A stretch of DNA of 57,092 nt. Origin: Vicinamibacteria bacterium. Lineage in GTDB: Bacteria; Acidobacteriota; Vicinamibacteria; Fen-336; JAGNNV01. The stretch's first letter is position 1, and every line of letters starts with the position of its first letter. Under the pieces are notes generated by a model. The model searched no databases. It worked only from the letters and a program-made list of their open reading frames with translations, and was not told the origin of the DNA. The position numbers and the translations under genes are program-made. The DNA lies in contig JAIBCN010000221.1 in the NCBI GenBank assembly GCA_019694155.1, positions 1-57,092 of the forward strand, read 5' to 3'. Below are positions 33,323 to 41,427 of this stretch, piece after piece.

Positions 33323-33388
33323 GCTCCAACGAACTTACTGACCCTTTTTGCGCAAACCGAGCGCGTGTTTGCAGTCTGGCGGGGCAGG

Positions 33389-35089
33389 TCACTCGCCGGG
33401 ATTGGCTCTGGACAGCCCCGGCTGTTGCACGAGTTTGACGATCAGACGGCGCGCCGAGGCGTCATAGAACCAAGCGCTCGTGGGAGAGGCGTTGACCAGA
33501 CGCTCCGATCCGACCTCCGGAGCATCGCCCGCTTGATTGACGGTCACGGTGGCGCCAGCGATGCCTACCGACGTCGGCCGCGAGGACCACCGTCCGATCC
33601 GGTACAGGAGGGGAGCCGAAGGCGGAGGATCGGCGGCAAGGGTCAGAGCCGAGCCGGACAGCCTTGAGGTGAAGGTCGTCCAGGTGGCCGTGCTTTCCTC
33701 GTAATACCGGAAAGACGAACTCGGGCTTGGGTAGACGAGCACGGTCAAGGCCCCCGCCGACTCACGTGTGCCGTGACCCGTGTAGTCCCGCTGCACATCC
33801 ATGGGGATGATGGATCCCATCCGCAGAAACACCGGCTCGCGGCCGAGGGGCGCCGGCTCAGCCGCGATGGAGCCAGACACCACGCGCTCCTCGTTCCAGT
33901 AGTCGATCCAGGACCCCGCCGGGAGCCGAAGGTCCAAGGCGCGGGTCGGCGAGGTCACGAAGGGAACGAAGATCTCGTTTCCGACCCTCATCGAATAGGC
34001 GCTCGGCCCACTGCGGATCACCGCCCTTCGAGGGTCCTCGTGCATTCTTATCGCGTAGCTCATGAAGTAGGGACCGAGCTCGCGGTGCAGCCAGGCATAG
34101 TAACGGTACGCGGCCAGCAGGCCGGGACCGTATTCGGGCCGCCATGGATCCGCGTTTCCATACGGCGTGTGCGCCATCACCGGCTGGAACGCCCCAAAGT
34201 GGAGCCTGCGGTAATAGGTCTCCTCGTCCGGCGCCCCCGGATCCTCATAGGCGTAGCCCGTCAGTTCGTTGTAAGGCGCGGGCAGATATCTCGCCTTGGC
34301 GAGAACGCGCGCAATGCCCTCACGCATCCCGGCGAAGTCATAAGGGAGGTCGCCTACGTAGGCGGCGTTCGCGAACTCGGAGAGACCGGCATTGGTAGTG
34401 GAAGGTTCCCGGTTCTGGTAGGCCTTGGCAATTGTCTCCCAGTTTCCGGGGGCGGTCTCCTTCATGAAGCCGGCGATGCTCGAAAGGGTCTCGTCGGAGG
34501 AACCGTCATCGAGGTAGAAGCCGAGCAGGTTCCTCCCCAATCGGGTCTGAACCCGCCGATACTGATCCACACTGTGGCAGCCGCCCCAATAGTGCACGAG
34601 GCCCCGGACGCGATCACGCGCGAGGCGCTGAATCACAGAATCTCCCAGCTTCCAGGAGCAGCAGTCGGAGCCCGAACACGTGTTCGTGACGCTCGAGTTC
34701 CTCATCGACCAGGCGCTGCCGTCAAAGAGATAGACGCTGACCGGAATGTCACTCGCCTGCAGGCGGTCCATCTGGCATGTGAATTCCTGGACGAGGTCCC
34801 TGGCGCCGCCGCAGCCGCACGCCCCGAAGTCAGGGCACCCGCTGCCCCACCAAAGCCCCAGAATCGAGCGGTTCAGGCCGTGATCGCGCACGCCGGCGGC
34901 GTCCGGCGGGATGGGCTCGACGTCATCGATCACTTCGTCATCGGTGGGGGCGGGCGCCTGGCGAGAGCCACAGGCCATCCCGGTCGCGAACAGCATGGCA
35001 AACGCACAGAGGACGCCGAGAGAAGGCCACCGCGCCGGGCGGGCCGGTCGTCCATCGTTGAGGCCGGGCTTCAGGCTTCCGAACTCCAT
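33389..35089 (-). CDS. Secreted GH31-like glycosidase (probable lipoprotein)
   Basis: A 566-aa protein with an N-terminal export signal (VLCAFAMLFATGMAC); the Cys could be lipidated although the lipobox (G-M-A-C) is weak. The body resembles family 31 alpha-glycosidases: GLWWGSGCPDFGACG, a possible nucleophile strand NLLGFYLDDGSSDE, and a typical C-terminal part EIFVPFVTSPTRALDLRLPA, GSWIDYWNEERVVSG and REPVFLRMGSIIPM, followed by a DUF5110-like beta domain. The usual GH31 WxDMNE nucleophile motif is not clear, so activity is uncertain. I chose ATG 35089, since it directly precedes the signal sequence; the open frame extends to 35140. Confidence 0.6.
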   Translation of the reverse strand: MEFGSLKPGLNDGRPARPARWPSLGVLCAFAMLFATGMACGSRQAPAPTDDEVIDDVEPIPPDAAGVRDHGLNRSILGLWWGSGCPDFGACGCGGARDLVQEFTCQMDRLQASDIPVSVYLFDGSAWSMRNSSVTNTCSGSDCCSWKLGDSVIQRLARDRVRGLVHYWGGCHSVDQYRRVQTRLGRNLLGFYLDDGSSDETLSSIAGFMKETAPGNWETIAKAYQNREPSTTNAGLSEFANAAYVGDLPYDFAGMREGIARVLAKARYLPAPYNELTGYAYEDPGAPDEETYYRRLHFGAFQPVMAHTPYGNADPWRPEYGPGLLAAYRYYAWLHRELGPYFMSYAIRMHEDPRRAVIRSGPSAYSMRVGNEIFVPFVTSPTRALDLRLPAGSWIDYWNEERVVSGSIAAEPAPLGREPVFLRMGSIIPMDVQRDYTGHGTRESAGALTVLVYPSPSSSFRYYEESTATWTTFTSRLSGSALTLAADPPPSAPLLYRIGRWSSRPTSVGIAGATVTVNQAGDAPEVGSERLVNASPTSAWFYDASARRLIVKLVQQPGLSRANPGE

Positions 35090-35150
35090 CAGTAGGAGCC
35101 TAAAGCGTGCCTGCAGCCCCTTGCGAATCGCGGACGCCAACTCTCATCGT

Positions 35151-35165
35151 GCGGGCAGTGCCCGC
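35151..35165. terminator. Hairpin after nosY
   Basis: GCGGGC (35151-35156), AGT, GCCCGC (35160-35165): a 6-bp GC stem in the 152-bp gap after the nos operon. No T-run follows on the minus strand. The rest of the gap to the GH31-like start shows no gene. Confidence 0.3.
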
Positions 35166-35241
35166 TCCAAGAGACGCCTCCTCGTTCCCTATTCGCAGCG
35201 CCTCCAGCTGCGCGACCGGTCGCACCGTACCCCGAAGCTCA

Positions 35242-36069
35242 CTAGATATCCGTGCGTTCGAGGCGGCGTCCGGCCCAGAACGCGGGAACAAGCGTCCAGG
35301 CCAGGAGCGAACAGGCGATCAGCGTCGTGGCTCCGGCCGGGCCATGTGTGAATCGAAGCAGCGCCAGCGAGGCCGCGCCAAAGGCACCCGTGCCCTCCAC
35401 GAGGAGCAGCGCCCCGGTGCGCAGAGCGCCGATGGGATTCAGGAGGCTGGCAAGGATCAGCACGCGCGAGGCGGCGCCGGAGGGCAGGAGTGTGGCAAGG
35501 CCCAGGGCGGCGAGATCGATGAACACCTCGCCCACCACCCACGCGACAAGGGCGAGCGCGAGCGCCCGGGTGCGCCGCCTGCCAAAAGCGTCCGCGGAAA
35601 GGAACGCCGCGAGGGCCAGGAAAACGGCGGTAGCCACGAACGAAGCGCCGAGCACGATGACGAAATCTCCGATGCCTTCCGGGCCCGACTGGCTGTAGAC
35701 GAGGAGCCCCGCGAGCCCAAAGCCGAACGACTGGGCCAGAGCAAGAGCGGCAAAGAGTCCGAGCAACCGGCCTAGAAGAATGGTCCGCCTGGATACAGGA
35801 AGGGCGAAGACCACTTCGGCGGCGCCTCGCTCCAGGGAGAGCGAGAGCACGCCCAGCATCAGGCTCACCAGCGGCACGATGAGCACCACGAGATGCACGA
35901 GAGATGCGGAAGTGCGCGCGAAGTCCTGAACTCCGTGCCCGCCGGAAATGACATAACCCGCGGCGGCCACCCCCGAAGCGAGAATGGCGAAGACGACGGC
36001 GAAGATCTGAGTCCAGCGCGAGCGCAGCGCGATCTTCAGTTCCTCGGCGGCGAACAGTCGCAGGTTCAT
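35242..36069 (-). CDS. nosY: NosY, membrane permease of the NosDFY copper-sulfur ABC system
   Basis: A 275-aa protein with six predicted helices, for example LVHLVVLIVPLVSLMLGVLS, ARTLGRLLGLFAALALAQSF-like HRTILLGR context and IGDFVIVLGASFVATAVFLA. The conserved SLSLERGAAEVVFALPVSRR TILLGRLLG region is the NosY/ABC-2 permease signature (split here for length). With NosF and NosD it delivers the sulfur or copper needed for CuZ assembly of NosZ. The ATG overlaps the nosL stop (ATGA). It is the last nos gene; a small hairpin lies downstream. Confidence 0.88.
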   Translation of the reverse strand: MNLRLFAAEELKIALRSRWTQIFAVVFAILASGVAAAGYVISGGHGVQDFARTSASLVHLVVLIVPLVSLMLGVLSLSLERGAAEVVFALPVSRRTILLGRLLGLFAALALAQSFGFGLAGLLVYSQSGPEGIGDFVIVLGASFVATAVFLALAAFLSADAFGRRRTRALALALVAWVVGEVFIDLAALGLATLLPSGAASRVLILASLLNPIGALRTGALLLVEGTGAFGAASLALLRFTHGPAGATTLIACSLLAWTLVPAFWAGRRLERTDI

Positions 36070-36518
36070 TGCGCCTCTCCCCTGGGAGGCCCCTGAGGGC
36101 CGAACACTTCCTGAAGGGACACCGGCTGCCCGCCCTTCGCGTCGGCATCGGCGTCCCGCGAAGCAGCGCTCTCATGCGCCACCAGCTTGTGATTCATGGG
36201 TGTGGTCAGGTTCGGGACGCGCGTGTAGACCGCCCGGTCGGCGCGCACCCAGGTTCCGCTGCGGTGGTCCGCCACCCACGCGATGGCGCCCTTCTCCTTC
36301 ACCCCTCCGGTCTTGACGAACTCGGCGAAGCATCCGGGGTCGTCGAAGAAGCGCGGCAGTTCTCCGGGCGCGGCGATCTGGGCGGCGAAGCGGATGTCCG
36401 ACACGGGCATGCGACAGAACGCGCAAAGGTCCCGGCCCTTGACCAGTTCCTCGGGGCGAGGCCCGCCGTCGCACGAGGCGAAGACCAGGGAAAGGAGGAG
36501 CGGGGCCAGGCTCTTCAC
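36066..36518 (-). CDS. nosL: NosL, periplasmic copper-chaperone lipoprotein
   Basis: A 150-aa lipoprotein: LAPLLLSLVFASCDGG has a lipobox Cys (F-A-S-C). The NosL Cu(I)-binding motif C-x-x-C-x-M is present as CAFCRMPVSD, with D-D-P-G-C-F-A-E-F following. NosL passes copper to NosZ through NosD. The GTG at 36518 overlaps the nosF stop (GTGA) and the stop overlaps nosY (ATGA). Confidence 0.92.
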   Translation of the reverse strand: MKSLAPLLLSLVFASCDGGPRPEELVKGRDLCAFCRMPVSDIRFAAQIAAPGELPRFFDDPGCFAEFVKTGGVKEKGAIAWVADHRSGTWVRADRAVYTRVPNLTTPMNHKLVAHESAASRDADADAKGGQPVSLQEVFGPQGPPRGEAQ

Positions 36519-37423
36519 CGGGGTTCTCTCTGAGGGCCGACCATCTCCCGGTAGAGATCGTCGAGTCGGCCATCCTCGGCCACCAGGTCGACGATCTGAT
36601 GTCCCCGGGCCAGGATCAGCTCGATGACGCGGGGACGCATGCCCGCCGGTCCGCGCACCACCAGTTCGCCATCCGTGAACACCGCGTCGGGCGCCATGAC
36701 TCGAAGACCGGCCAGGGTCGAAGCATCGAGCGAGGGCACGCGCAGTCTCATGTTTCCCCGCTCGGCCAGACGGTCCTTCATCTCACGTCCCGCGATGTCG
36801 GCGACCAGGACGCCGTCGACCAGGATGGCGAACCGGTCGGCCAGCCGCTCGGCGTCACCCATCTGGTGGGAAGTGAAGAGAACGGCGCGGCCGTCCGCGC
36901 GCGACTTCGCGATGACCTTGTAGAACGCCTCGAGGCCGTCGGGGTCGAGGGCGGCGGTGGGCTCATCCAGAAGGAACACAGGCGCATCGGGAAGCAGCGC
37001 CACGGCGAGACCGAGGCGCTGGAGCATCCCGCCCGAATAGGTGGACACCGCGCGAGCCACCGCGCCGTTCAGGGAGGCGACGCCGAGGGCCGCGGCGGCA
37101 TGGGCCGCGTCGACACCGCGAATCTGTCGATGGAAATTCAAGACCTCCTGGCCCGAAAGCGAATCCTGGAACGCGACGCGCTGGGGAAGGAAGGAAAGAC
37201 AGCGCCGCGCATCGGGCTCGCTCGAGGGCTGTCCAGGATTCCCCACGAGCACCACACCGGTCGTGGGCTTTACCAGGCCGGCAGCAGCCTTGAGGGATGT
37301 GGTCTTCCCCGATCCGTTCGGCCCCAGAAGAGCCACCACCTCACCCGCTCGCACGTTCAGGTCGAGATTCCTGACCGCTTGCTGCTTACCGTACGTCTTG
37401 CCGAAACCGCGGAACGAGATCAT
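36515..37423 (-). CDS. nosF: NosF, ATPase of the NosDFY system
   Basis: A 302-aa ABC ATPase: Walker A LLGPNGSGKTTSLKAAAGL, Q-loop FLPQRVAFQ, signature YSGGMLQRLGLAVAL, Walker B VFLLDEPTAALDPDG and switch His in LFTSHQMGDAERLAD. It energises NosY for maturation of the CuZ site of N2O reductase. The C-terminal 80 residues are the typical NosF extension. The ATG overlaps the nosD stop (37420-37423). Confidence 0.92.
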   Translation of the reverse strand: MISFRGFGKTYGKQQAVRNLDLNVRAGEVVALLGPNGSGKTTSLKAAAGLVKPTTGVVLVGNPGQPSSEPDARRCLSFLPQRVAFQDSLSGQEVLNFHRQIRGVDAAHAAAALGVASLNGAVARAVSTYSGGMLQRLGLAVALLPDAPVFLLDEPTAALDPDGLEAFYKVIAKSRADGRAVLFTSHQMGDAERLADRFAILVDGVLVADIAGREMKDRLAERGNMRLRVPSLDASTLAGLRVMAPDAVFTDGELVVRGPAGMRPRVIELILARGHQIVDLVAEDGRLDDLYREMVGPQREPR

Positions 37424-38811
37424 GCCGCCCCTCCCGGGCGCTGCCCGAGGTGAAATCCTGCGAGACCGAGGAGCATCAGCCCGGCCGAAACCACTATTCC
37501 CACGAGACTGGCCGCGCCCCGCACGCGCGCGGCCACCGGGACGGCCGTGAGTTCGGGTGCTTTGGCCAGCGGGCGGTCATCGGCAACCGCGATCTTCCGG
37601 AGCACCGGGAAGGTGCGTTCCGCCAGGCCCAGGGCCTCGGCCGCCGGGGTGTCGACCAGCAGATCCGCGGCGATCACGTTGCCGCGGAAGTGATCGAAGA
37701 CGCTGCCGAGGGTGAAGGCGCGGTCGCTCGCCCCGTCCCCGTCGAGATCGGGTTCGAGATTGGACGTGTAGTAGTTCCCTCTGAACACGGTGTCGGTGCG
37801 TGTGCCCACGAGGAGAAGGGGCGTGCGGTTGGAGACGAAAGAGTTCGATTCGAAACGCTGCCCCGACACTGAATCGTAGAGGACCACGGCCACGTCAGAT
37901 CCGGCGATGACGTTTCGCCGGAACGTGTTCTTTTCCGACCCTTCCACGAACAAGCCCCGCGCGTTGTCCGCGACCAGGTTGTCTTCGGCCAGGACGTTGT
38001 CACAGACTTTGAGCAGCAGACCTACCGAAGCGAAGCCGCGGTTGCGGATGAACTGGTTCCGCCTGAAGACGATCCGTTTCGAATACATCAGGGCCGCGCC
38101 GGCCGCGCCGTTCTCGAAGACGTTGTCCTCGAACAGATTGTCGTCCGAGAACATGTAGTGAAGGCCGTAGCGGATATCGCTGACCCGGTTTCCCCGGATC
38201 GTCCCCCCCTCCGACGACTGGACGTAGAAGCCGTCGCGTACGTCGCGAATCAGGTTGCGCTCGAGCCTGAATCCGCGGGAGTTCCAGAGGTGGATGCCGG
38301 ACCCCTTCTCCCCGGGATCGAGGCCCGGAATCCCCACGATCTCGCTGTCCTCCACCACCGTCCCGCTCGACTCCCGGAGGTAGATGCCGAAGAGGGAGTT
38401 GCGGATGCGACAGCGCGCGATCCGGGCGTCGGAACCAGTGACGTGGATTCCCGAGGAGTCCCGGCCCAGGTCGCCGCCTCGCATCCCATCGATGGTGAAG
38501 CCCTCGAGTGTGACCCCGGCGGCGCGCACTCGCACCACGCTGCCATGCCCCGACCCGATGAGCGTCACTTCCCCCCGGGCGCGCAGGGTAATGGGCCGAT
38601 CCAGGAATAGGTCGCCCCGATACGTGCCCGCAGGGATAACCACGGTCGAGCCGGGGAGAGCCTGGTCGAGGCGTGCCTGCAGGGGCGAGAGATCGGAGGG
38701 CGCCGGCCGCCCCTCGAGTTGTCCGACCGTCACCGCCCCATCATCGACCTGCGCGCGCGCGCAAACCCCGAGCCCGAGGAGAAGCGCCACCGCGATCGCC
38801 CCTGTTCGCAT
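37420..38811 (-). CDS. nosD: NosD, periplasmic right-handed beta-helix maturation factor
   Basis: A 463-aa exported protein (signal GAIAVALLLGLGVCARAQ). It consists mostly of parallel beta-helix coils with repeated N-x-F/I-x-x-N turns, for example SSGIHVTGSDARIARCRI, GLHYMFSDDNLFEDNVFENG and KNTFRRNVIAGSDVAVVLYD. A C-terminal hydrophobic helix (LVGIVVSAGLMLLGLAGF) probably anchors it, which suits contact with NosY. NosD accepts copper from NosL and presents it to apo-NosZ. It lies 9 bp after the small membrane-protein gene. Confidence 0.92.
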   Translation of the reverse strand: MRTGAIAVALLLGLGVCARAQVDDGAVTVGQLEGRPAPSDLSPLQARLDQALPGSTVVIPAGTYRGDLFLDRPITLRARGEVTLIGSGHGSVVRVRAAGVTLEGFTIDGMRGGDLGRDSSGIHVTGSDARIARCRIRNSLFGIYLRESSGTVVEDSEIVGIPGLDPGEKGSGIHLWNSRGFRLERNLIRDVRDGFYVQSSEGGTIRGNRVSDIRYGLHYMFSDDNLFEDNVFENGAAGAALMYSKRIVFRRNQFIRNRGFASVGLLLKVCDNVLAEDNLVADNARGLFVEGSEKNTFRRNVIAGSDVAVVLYDSVSGQRFESNSFVSNRTPLLLVGTRTDTVFRGNYYTSNLEPDLDGDGASDRAFTLGSVFDHFRGNVIAADLLVDTPAAEALGLAERTFPVLRKIAVADDRPLAKAPELTAVPVAARVRGAASLVGIVVSAGLMLLGLAGFHLGQRPGGAA

Positions 38812-38820
38812 GGCCTTCTC

Positions 38821-39453
38821 TCAGACCGCAGGCGCCTGACGCGCGCGCCTGGCCGCCAGGAAGAAGGCCAGGACGAGGCAGAAGGCGGCGGCCCCGAGCG
38901 CGTAGGAACCGAGGGCGGGGTAGGAGTACACCTCGAAGTTCGCCAGTTGCTTGTACCCGTACATGGGCGGCATGAAAGGCGCCACCTTGACCGCCGCTTT
39001 CGGATCGAGGTTGTGGCCGTAGACCCACATCTTGTAACCGAAGGACCAGAGGGAGAAGGCGCCGAAGTAGACGTAGAGCACCAGCGAGTCGACGAGGTGG
39101 GTCATCTTCCCCATCACCACGGTGCGGGCGAAGAGAAGGCCGAAGGCCCCGATCACGAAGGGCATCCACTTGAACTCTCCAAACTCCTCGGAGACCAGGT
39201 CGCGCATGCCGATGTAGTGGTTGAGCACGTTGATCTCGGGGATGTCCTGGCCGTTGTTTCCACCCACGAGCTTGTAGCTGTAGATGAACAGCCGCAGACC
39301 GTCGGGATACTGCGGGGCGAACATGGTCATGGTGTAGAGGGGCGAGGTGAAGGTCGGGATGAGGGCCAGGGCCGCGGCCAGCACCATCACCCGGGGACCA
39401 AGGTCGAGGGGCGCGTCCAGGAAGGCATTCGCCCGTTTCAGGAAGTCACGCAT
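38821..39453 (-). CDS. Conserved membrane protein of the nos cluster
   Basis: A 210-aa protein with four helices: VMVLAAALALIPTFTSPLYT, FVIGAFGLLFARTVVMGKM, LVDSLVLYVYFGAFSLWSFG and ALGAAAFCLVLAFFLAARRA. The extracytoplasmic loop after helix 1 contains the motif-rich DIPEINVLNHYIGMRDL and MTMFAPQYPDGL, and another loop has VAPFMPPMYGYKQLANFEV. His and Met here could bind copper. Comparable proteins sit beside nosZ in clade II nos clusters, but I cannot equate it with NosB with certainty. It follows the strong hairpin downstream of nosZ and has AAGGGG before its ATG. Confidence 0.6.
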   Translation of the reverse strand: MRDFLKRANAFLDAPLDLGPRVMVLAAALALIPTFTSPLYTMTMFAPQYPDGLRLFIYSYKLVGGNNGQDIPEINVLNHYIGMRDLVSEEFGEFKWMPFVIGAFGLLFARTVVMGKMTHLVDSLVLYVYFGAFSLWSFGYKMWVYGHNLDPKAAVKVAPFMPPMYGYKQLANFEVYSYPALGSYALGAAAFCLVLAFFLAARRARQAPAV

Positions 39454-39474
39454 GCGGCACCCCTTTCAAAAGGA

Positions 39475-39510
39475 GGGGCCGTGGTCCTGAGGGAGGAGGA
39501 CCACGACCCC
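39475..39510 (-). terminator. Strong intra-operon hairpin after nosZ
   Basis: Arms CGTGGTCCT (39480-39488) and AGGACCACG (39497-39505), loop of 8, extended by GGGG (39475-39478) with CCCC (39507-39510) across a C/A mismatch: a 13-bp stem. Reading on the minus strand it is followed by TCCTTTT. It lies between nosZ and the assembly genes and may attenuate downstream transcription or stabilise the nosZ message. Confidence 0.55.
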
Positions 39511-39547
39511 ACGACTGCGAAACGCCGACGGCCCGCTAGGACGAGCC

Positions 39548-41404
39548 TCAGCGCACGATGAAGTAACCCTGCATCTCCTGATGCAGAGCCGAGCAGAAGT
39601 TGGTGCAGTAGAACGGGAACACACCGGACTTCTTGGCCTTGAACGTCACCGTCTTGGTCTCGCCCGGATCCACGACGATGTTGATGTTGTAGTCGAGCAG
39701 TCCGAACCCATGCAGTTCGTCGGTGGTCTGCTCGATGTTGGTGATGGCGATGGTCACCTCGTCGCCCGCCTTCACTTCGAAGTCGGTGGGAGTGAGCGTC
39801 GAGCGGACCGCCACCATCTTGACCAGGACCTTGTTGCCGTTGCGGGTCACGCCCGCGTCCTTCACGTCCCAGATGGCCAGAGGATGCTTGTTCTCTTCCT
39901 TCGAATACACCTCGATGGGATGCAGCTTGTCCGCCTTGATCATCTGGGCGTAATGGGGCTCGGGCTCGGTGAACGCGTCGTAGATGAGCTTCATCTTCTC
40001 TTCGCTGATGTCCACGAGCTGCGAGGACTCGGGCTGGCTCGGACCGACGGAGAGATGACGCCCGTGAGAGAGCTTGTTGAGGCCGACCAGGTACTTGCCG
40101 TCGGGACTGACGGTGTCTCCCTCCGCGGCGGAGAGGTGGCCGATGGAGTAGGACATGGGAACCTTGTCCACCACTTCCCAGGTGCCGAGCTTCCACTTCG
40201 CGATCGCGCTGTCCACGAACAGCGAGGTGTACGCCCAGTTGTCGGGCCCGAACTGGGTGTGCAGAGGGCCGAGGCCCACCGGCACTTCCGCATCCTTGAT
40301 GTCCTCGTACTTGAGCACGGGGATGCCGTCCTCGTCGCCGGTGAAGTTCTTGTTCTTGATCGCGGTCTGGATCTTCTCGATGTTGAACACGGTGGTGACG
40401 CCCTGGAGCTTGCCGGAGCCCACGATCCACTTGCCCTCGGGGGCCACGTCGACGCCGTGCGGCGACTTGCCGCAGGGGAGGAAGTACACGAGTCCGGGGA
40501 TTTCCTTGGGATCGAGAACCTTGACCCCGCCGATCATCTTGCCCTTGCCTTCGGCGGCCGACTTCTCCGCCAGTCTCCAGTCGACCATGGCGATGTAGTC
40601 GCGGTCCTTCTGGGACGCGGTCACTTCGAGCTTGCCCGTGGCCTTCTCGGTGTTGTAGGAGGTGAAGAACACGTAGCCATCGGACGCCTTCTTCCCGGCG
40701 TCGCCGAGGTCATAGTCGAACGGCGGCATCACGATCTGCCAGCCAAAGCTCATCTCGCCCGACTTCGGGTCGATCTTGACCCCGGTGATGACGCCCTTGT
40801 AGTCGCTCGCATACTTGTCGACGCCCGCCACCGTTCCCTTGGGAATGGGAATCGAGAAGCGCGAGGCCATCACCGAGTACTCGGTGTTGGGGGTGACAAA
40901 GGCCGAGGCATGGTTGCCGGAGACGTTGGGGATGGGCCCCAGGATCTGCTTGGTCTTGAAGTCGCGCAGATCGATGCGAGCCACCCGGCCGTTCATCTCA
41001 TTGATGAAGAGCCACCTTCCGTCATAGTCGCCGTTGGTCTCGGAGAGCGCGGGATGATGGGCATCCCCCCAGGTGAGGTCGCCCAGCATCTTCTTCGACT
41101 CGTCGTCGAAGCCGTAGCCCGTGCCCGGGTAGGGAGTGAACACCGGGATGGTCGACAGGTGCCGCATCGAGGGCACGCCGTAGACGTAGACCTGCCCGGA
41201 ATGTCCGCCCGACGAGAAAAGGTAGTACTCATCGAGGTCGCCGGGAGCCACGTAGGTCTTCTGGGCCGCGATGGCCACGTCGGACGTGGCGCCTCCTCCG
41301 GACTTCTGGGCCCCCTTGGGAGCGCTGGGGGCGCACGCCACGGCGAATATCGCCAGGGCGAGGAGGCCGTATCGGGACATCTCCGTTGCTCTGATCGTAC
41401 GCAT
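39548..41404 (-). CDS. nosZ: Nitrous-oxide reductase, clade II (lipoprotein/Sec type)
   Basis: A 618-aa enzyme that reduces N2O to N2 in the periplasm. Beta-propeller CuZ ligand regions are present: GDAHHPALSETNG, NVSGNHASAF, PCGKSPHGVDV, GLGPLHTQFG, NKLSHGRHLS and EPEPHYAQMI. The C-terminal cupredoxin CuA site is complete: ELHGFGLLDYN, then FYCTNFCSALHQEMQGYF (Cys-x3-Cys, His, Met). The N-terminus is a Sec signal ending FAVAC (Cys24) with no twin-arginine, as in clade II, and suggests a lipid anchor. AGGAAA lies 5 nt before ATG 41404. A pentahaem cytochrome gene precedes it by 23 bp. Confidence 0.97.
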   Translation of the reverse strand: MRTIRATEMSRYGLLALAIFAVACAPSAPKGAQKSGGGATSDVAIAAQKTYVAPGDLDEYYLFSSGGHSGQVYVYGVPSMRHLSTIPVFTPYPGTGYGFDDESKKMLGDLTWGDAHHPALSETNGDYDGRWLFINEMNGRVARIDLRDFKTKQILGPIPNVSGNHASAFVTPNTEYSVMASRFSIPIPKGTVAGVDKYASDYKGVITGVKIDPKSGEMSFGWQIVMPPFDYDLGDAGKKASDGYVFFTSYNTEKATGKLEVTASQKDRDYIAMVDWRLAEKSAAEGKGKMIGGVKVLDPKEIPGLVYFLPCGKSPHGVDVAPEGKWIVGSGKLQGVTTVFNIEKIQTAIKNKNFTGDEDGIPVLKYEDIKDAEVPVGLGPLHTQFGPDNWAYTSLFVDSAIAKWKLGTWEVVDKVPMSYSIGHLSAAEGDTVSPDGKYLVGLNKLSHGRHLSVGPSQPESSQLVDISEEKMKLIYDAFTEPEPHYAQMIKADKLHPIEVYSKEENKHPLAIWDVKDAGVTRNGNKVLVKMVAVRSTLTPTDFEVKAGDEVTIAITNIEQTTDELHGFGLLDYNINIVVDPGETKTVTFKAKKSGVFPFYCTNFCSALHQEMQGYFIVR

Positions 41405-41427
41405 GTTTCTTTCCTCACCTGTTTGAT

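Noticed and set aside
33346..33372. GCAAAC-N9-GTTTGC hairpin with adjacent TTTTT as a terminator for the GH31-like gene
   Set aside because: The T-run is on the wrong side for minus-strand transcription, so it does not fit a Rho-independent terminator.
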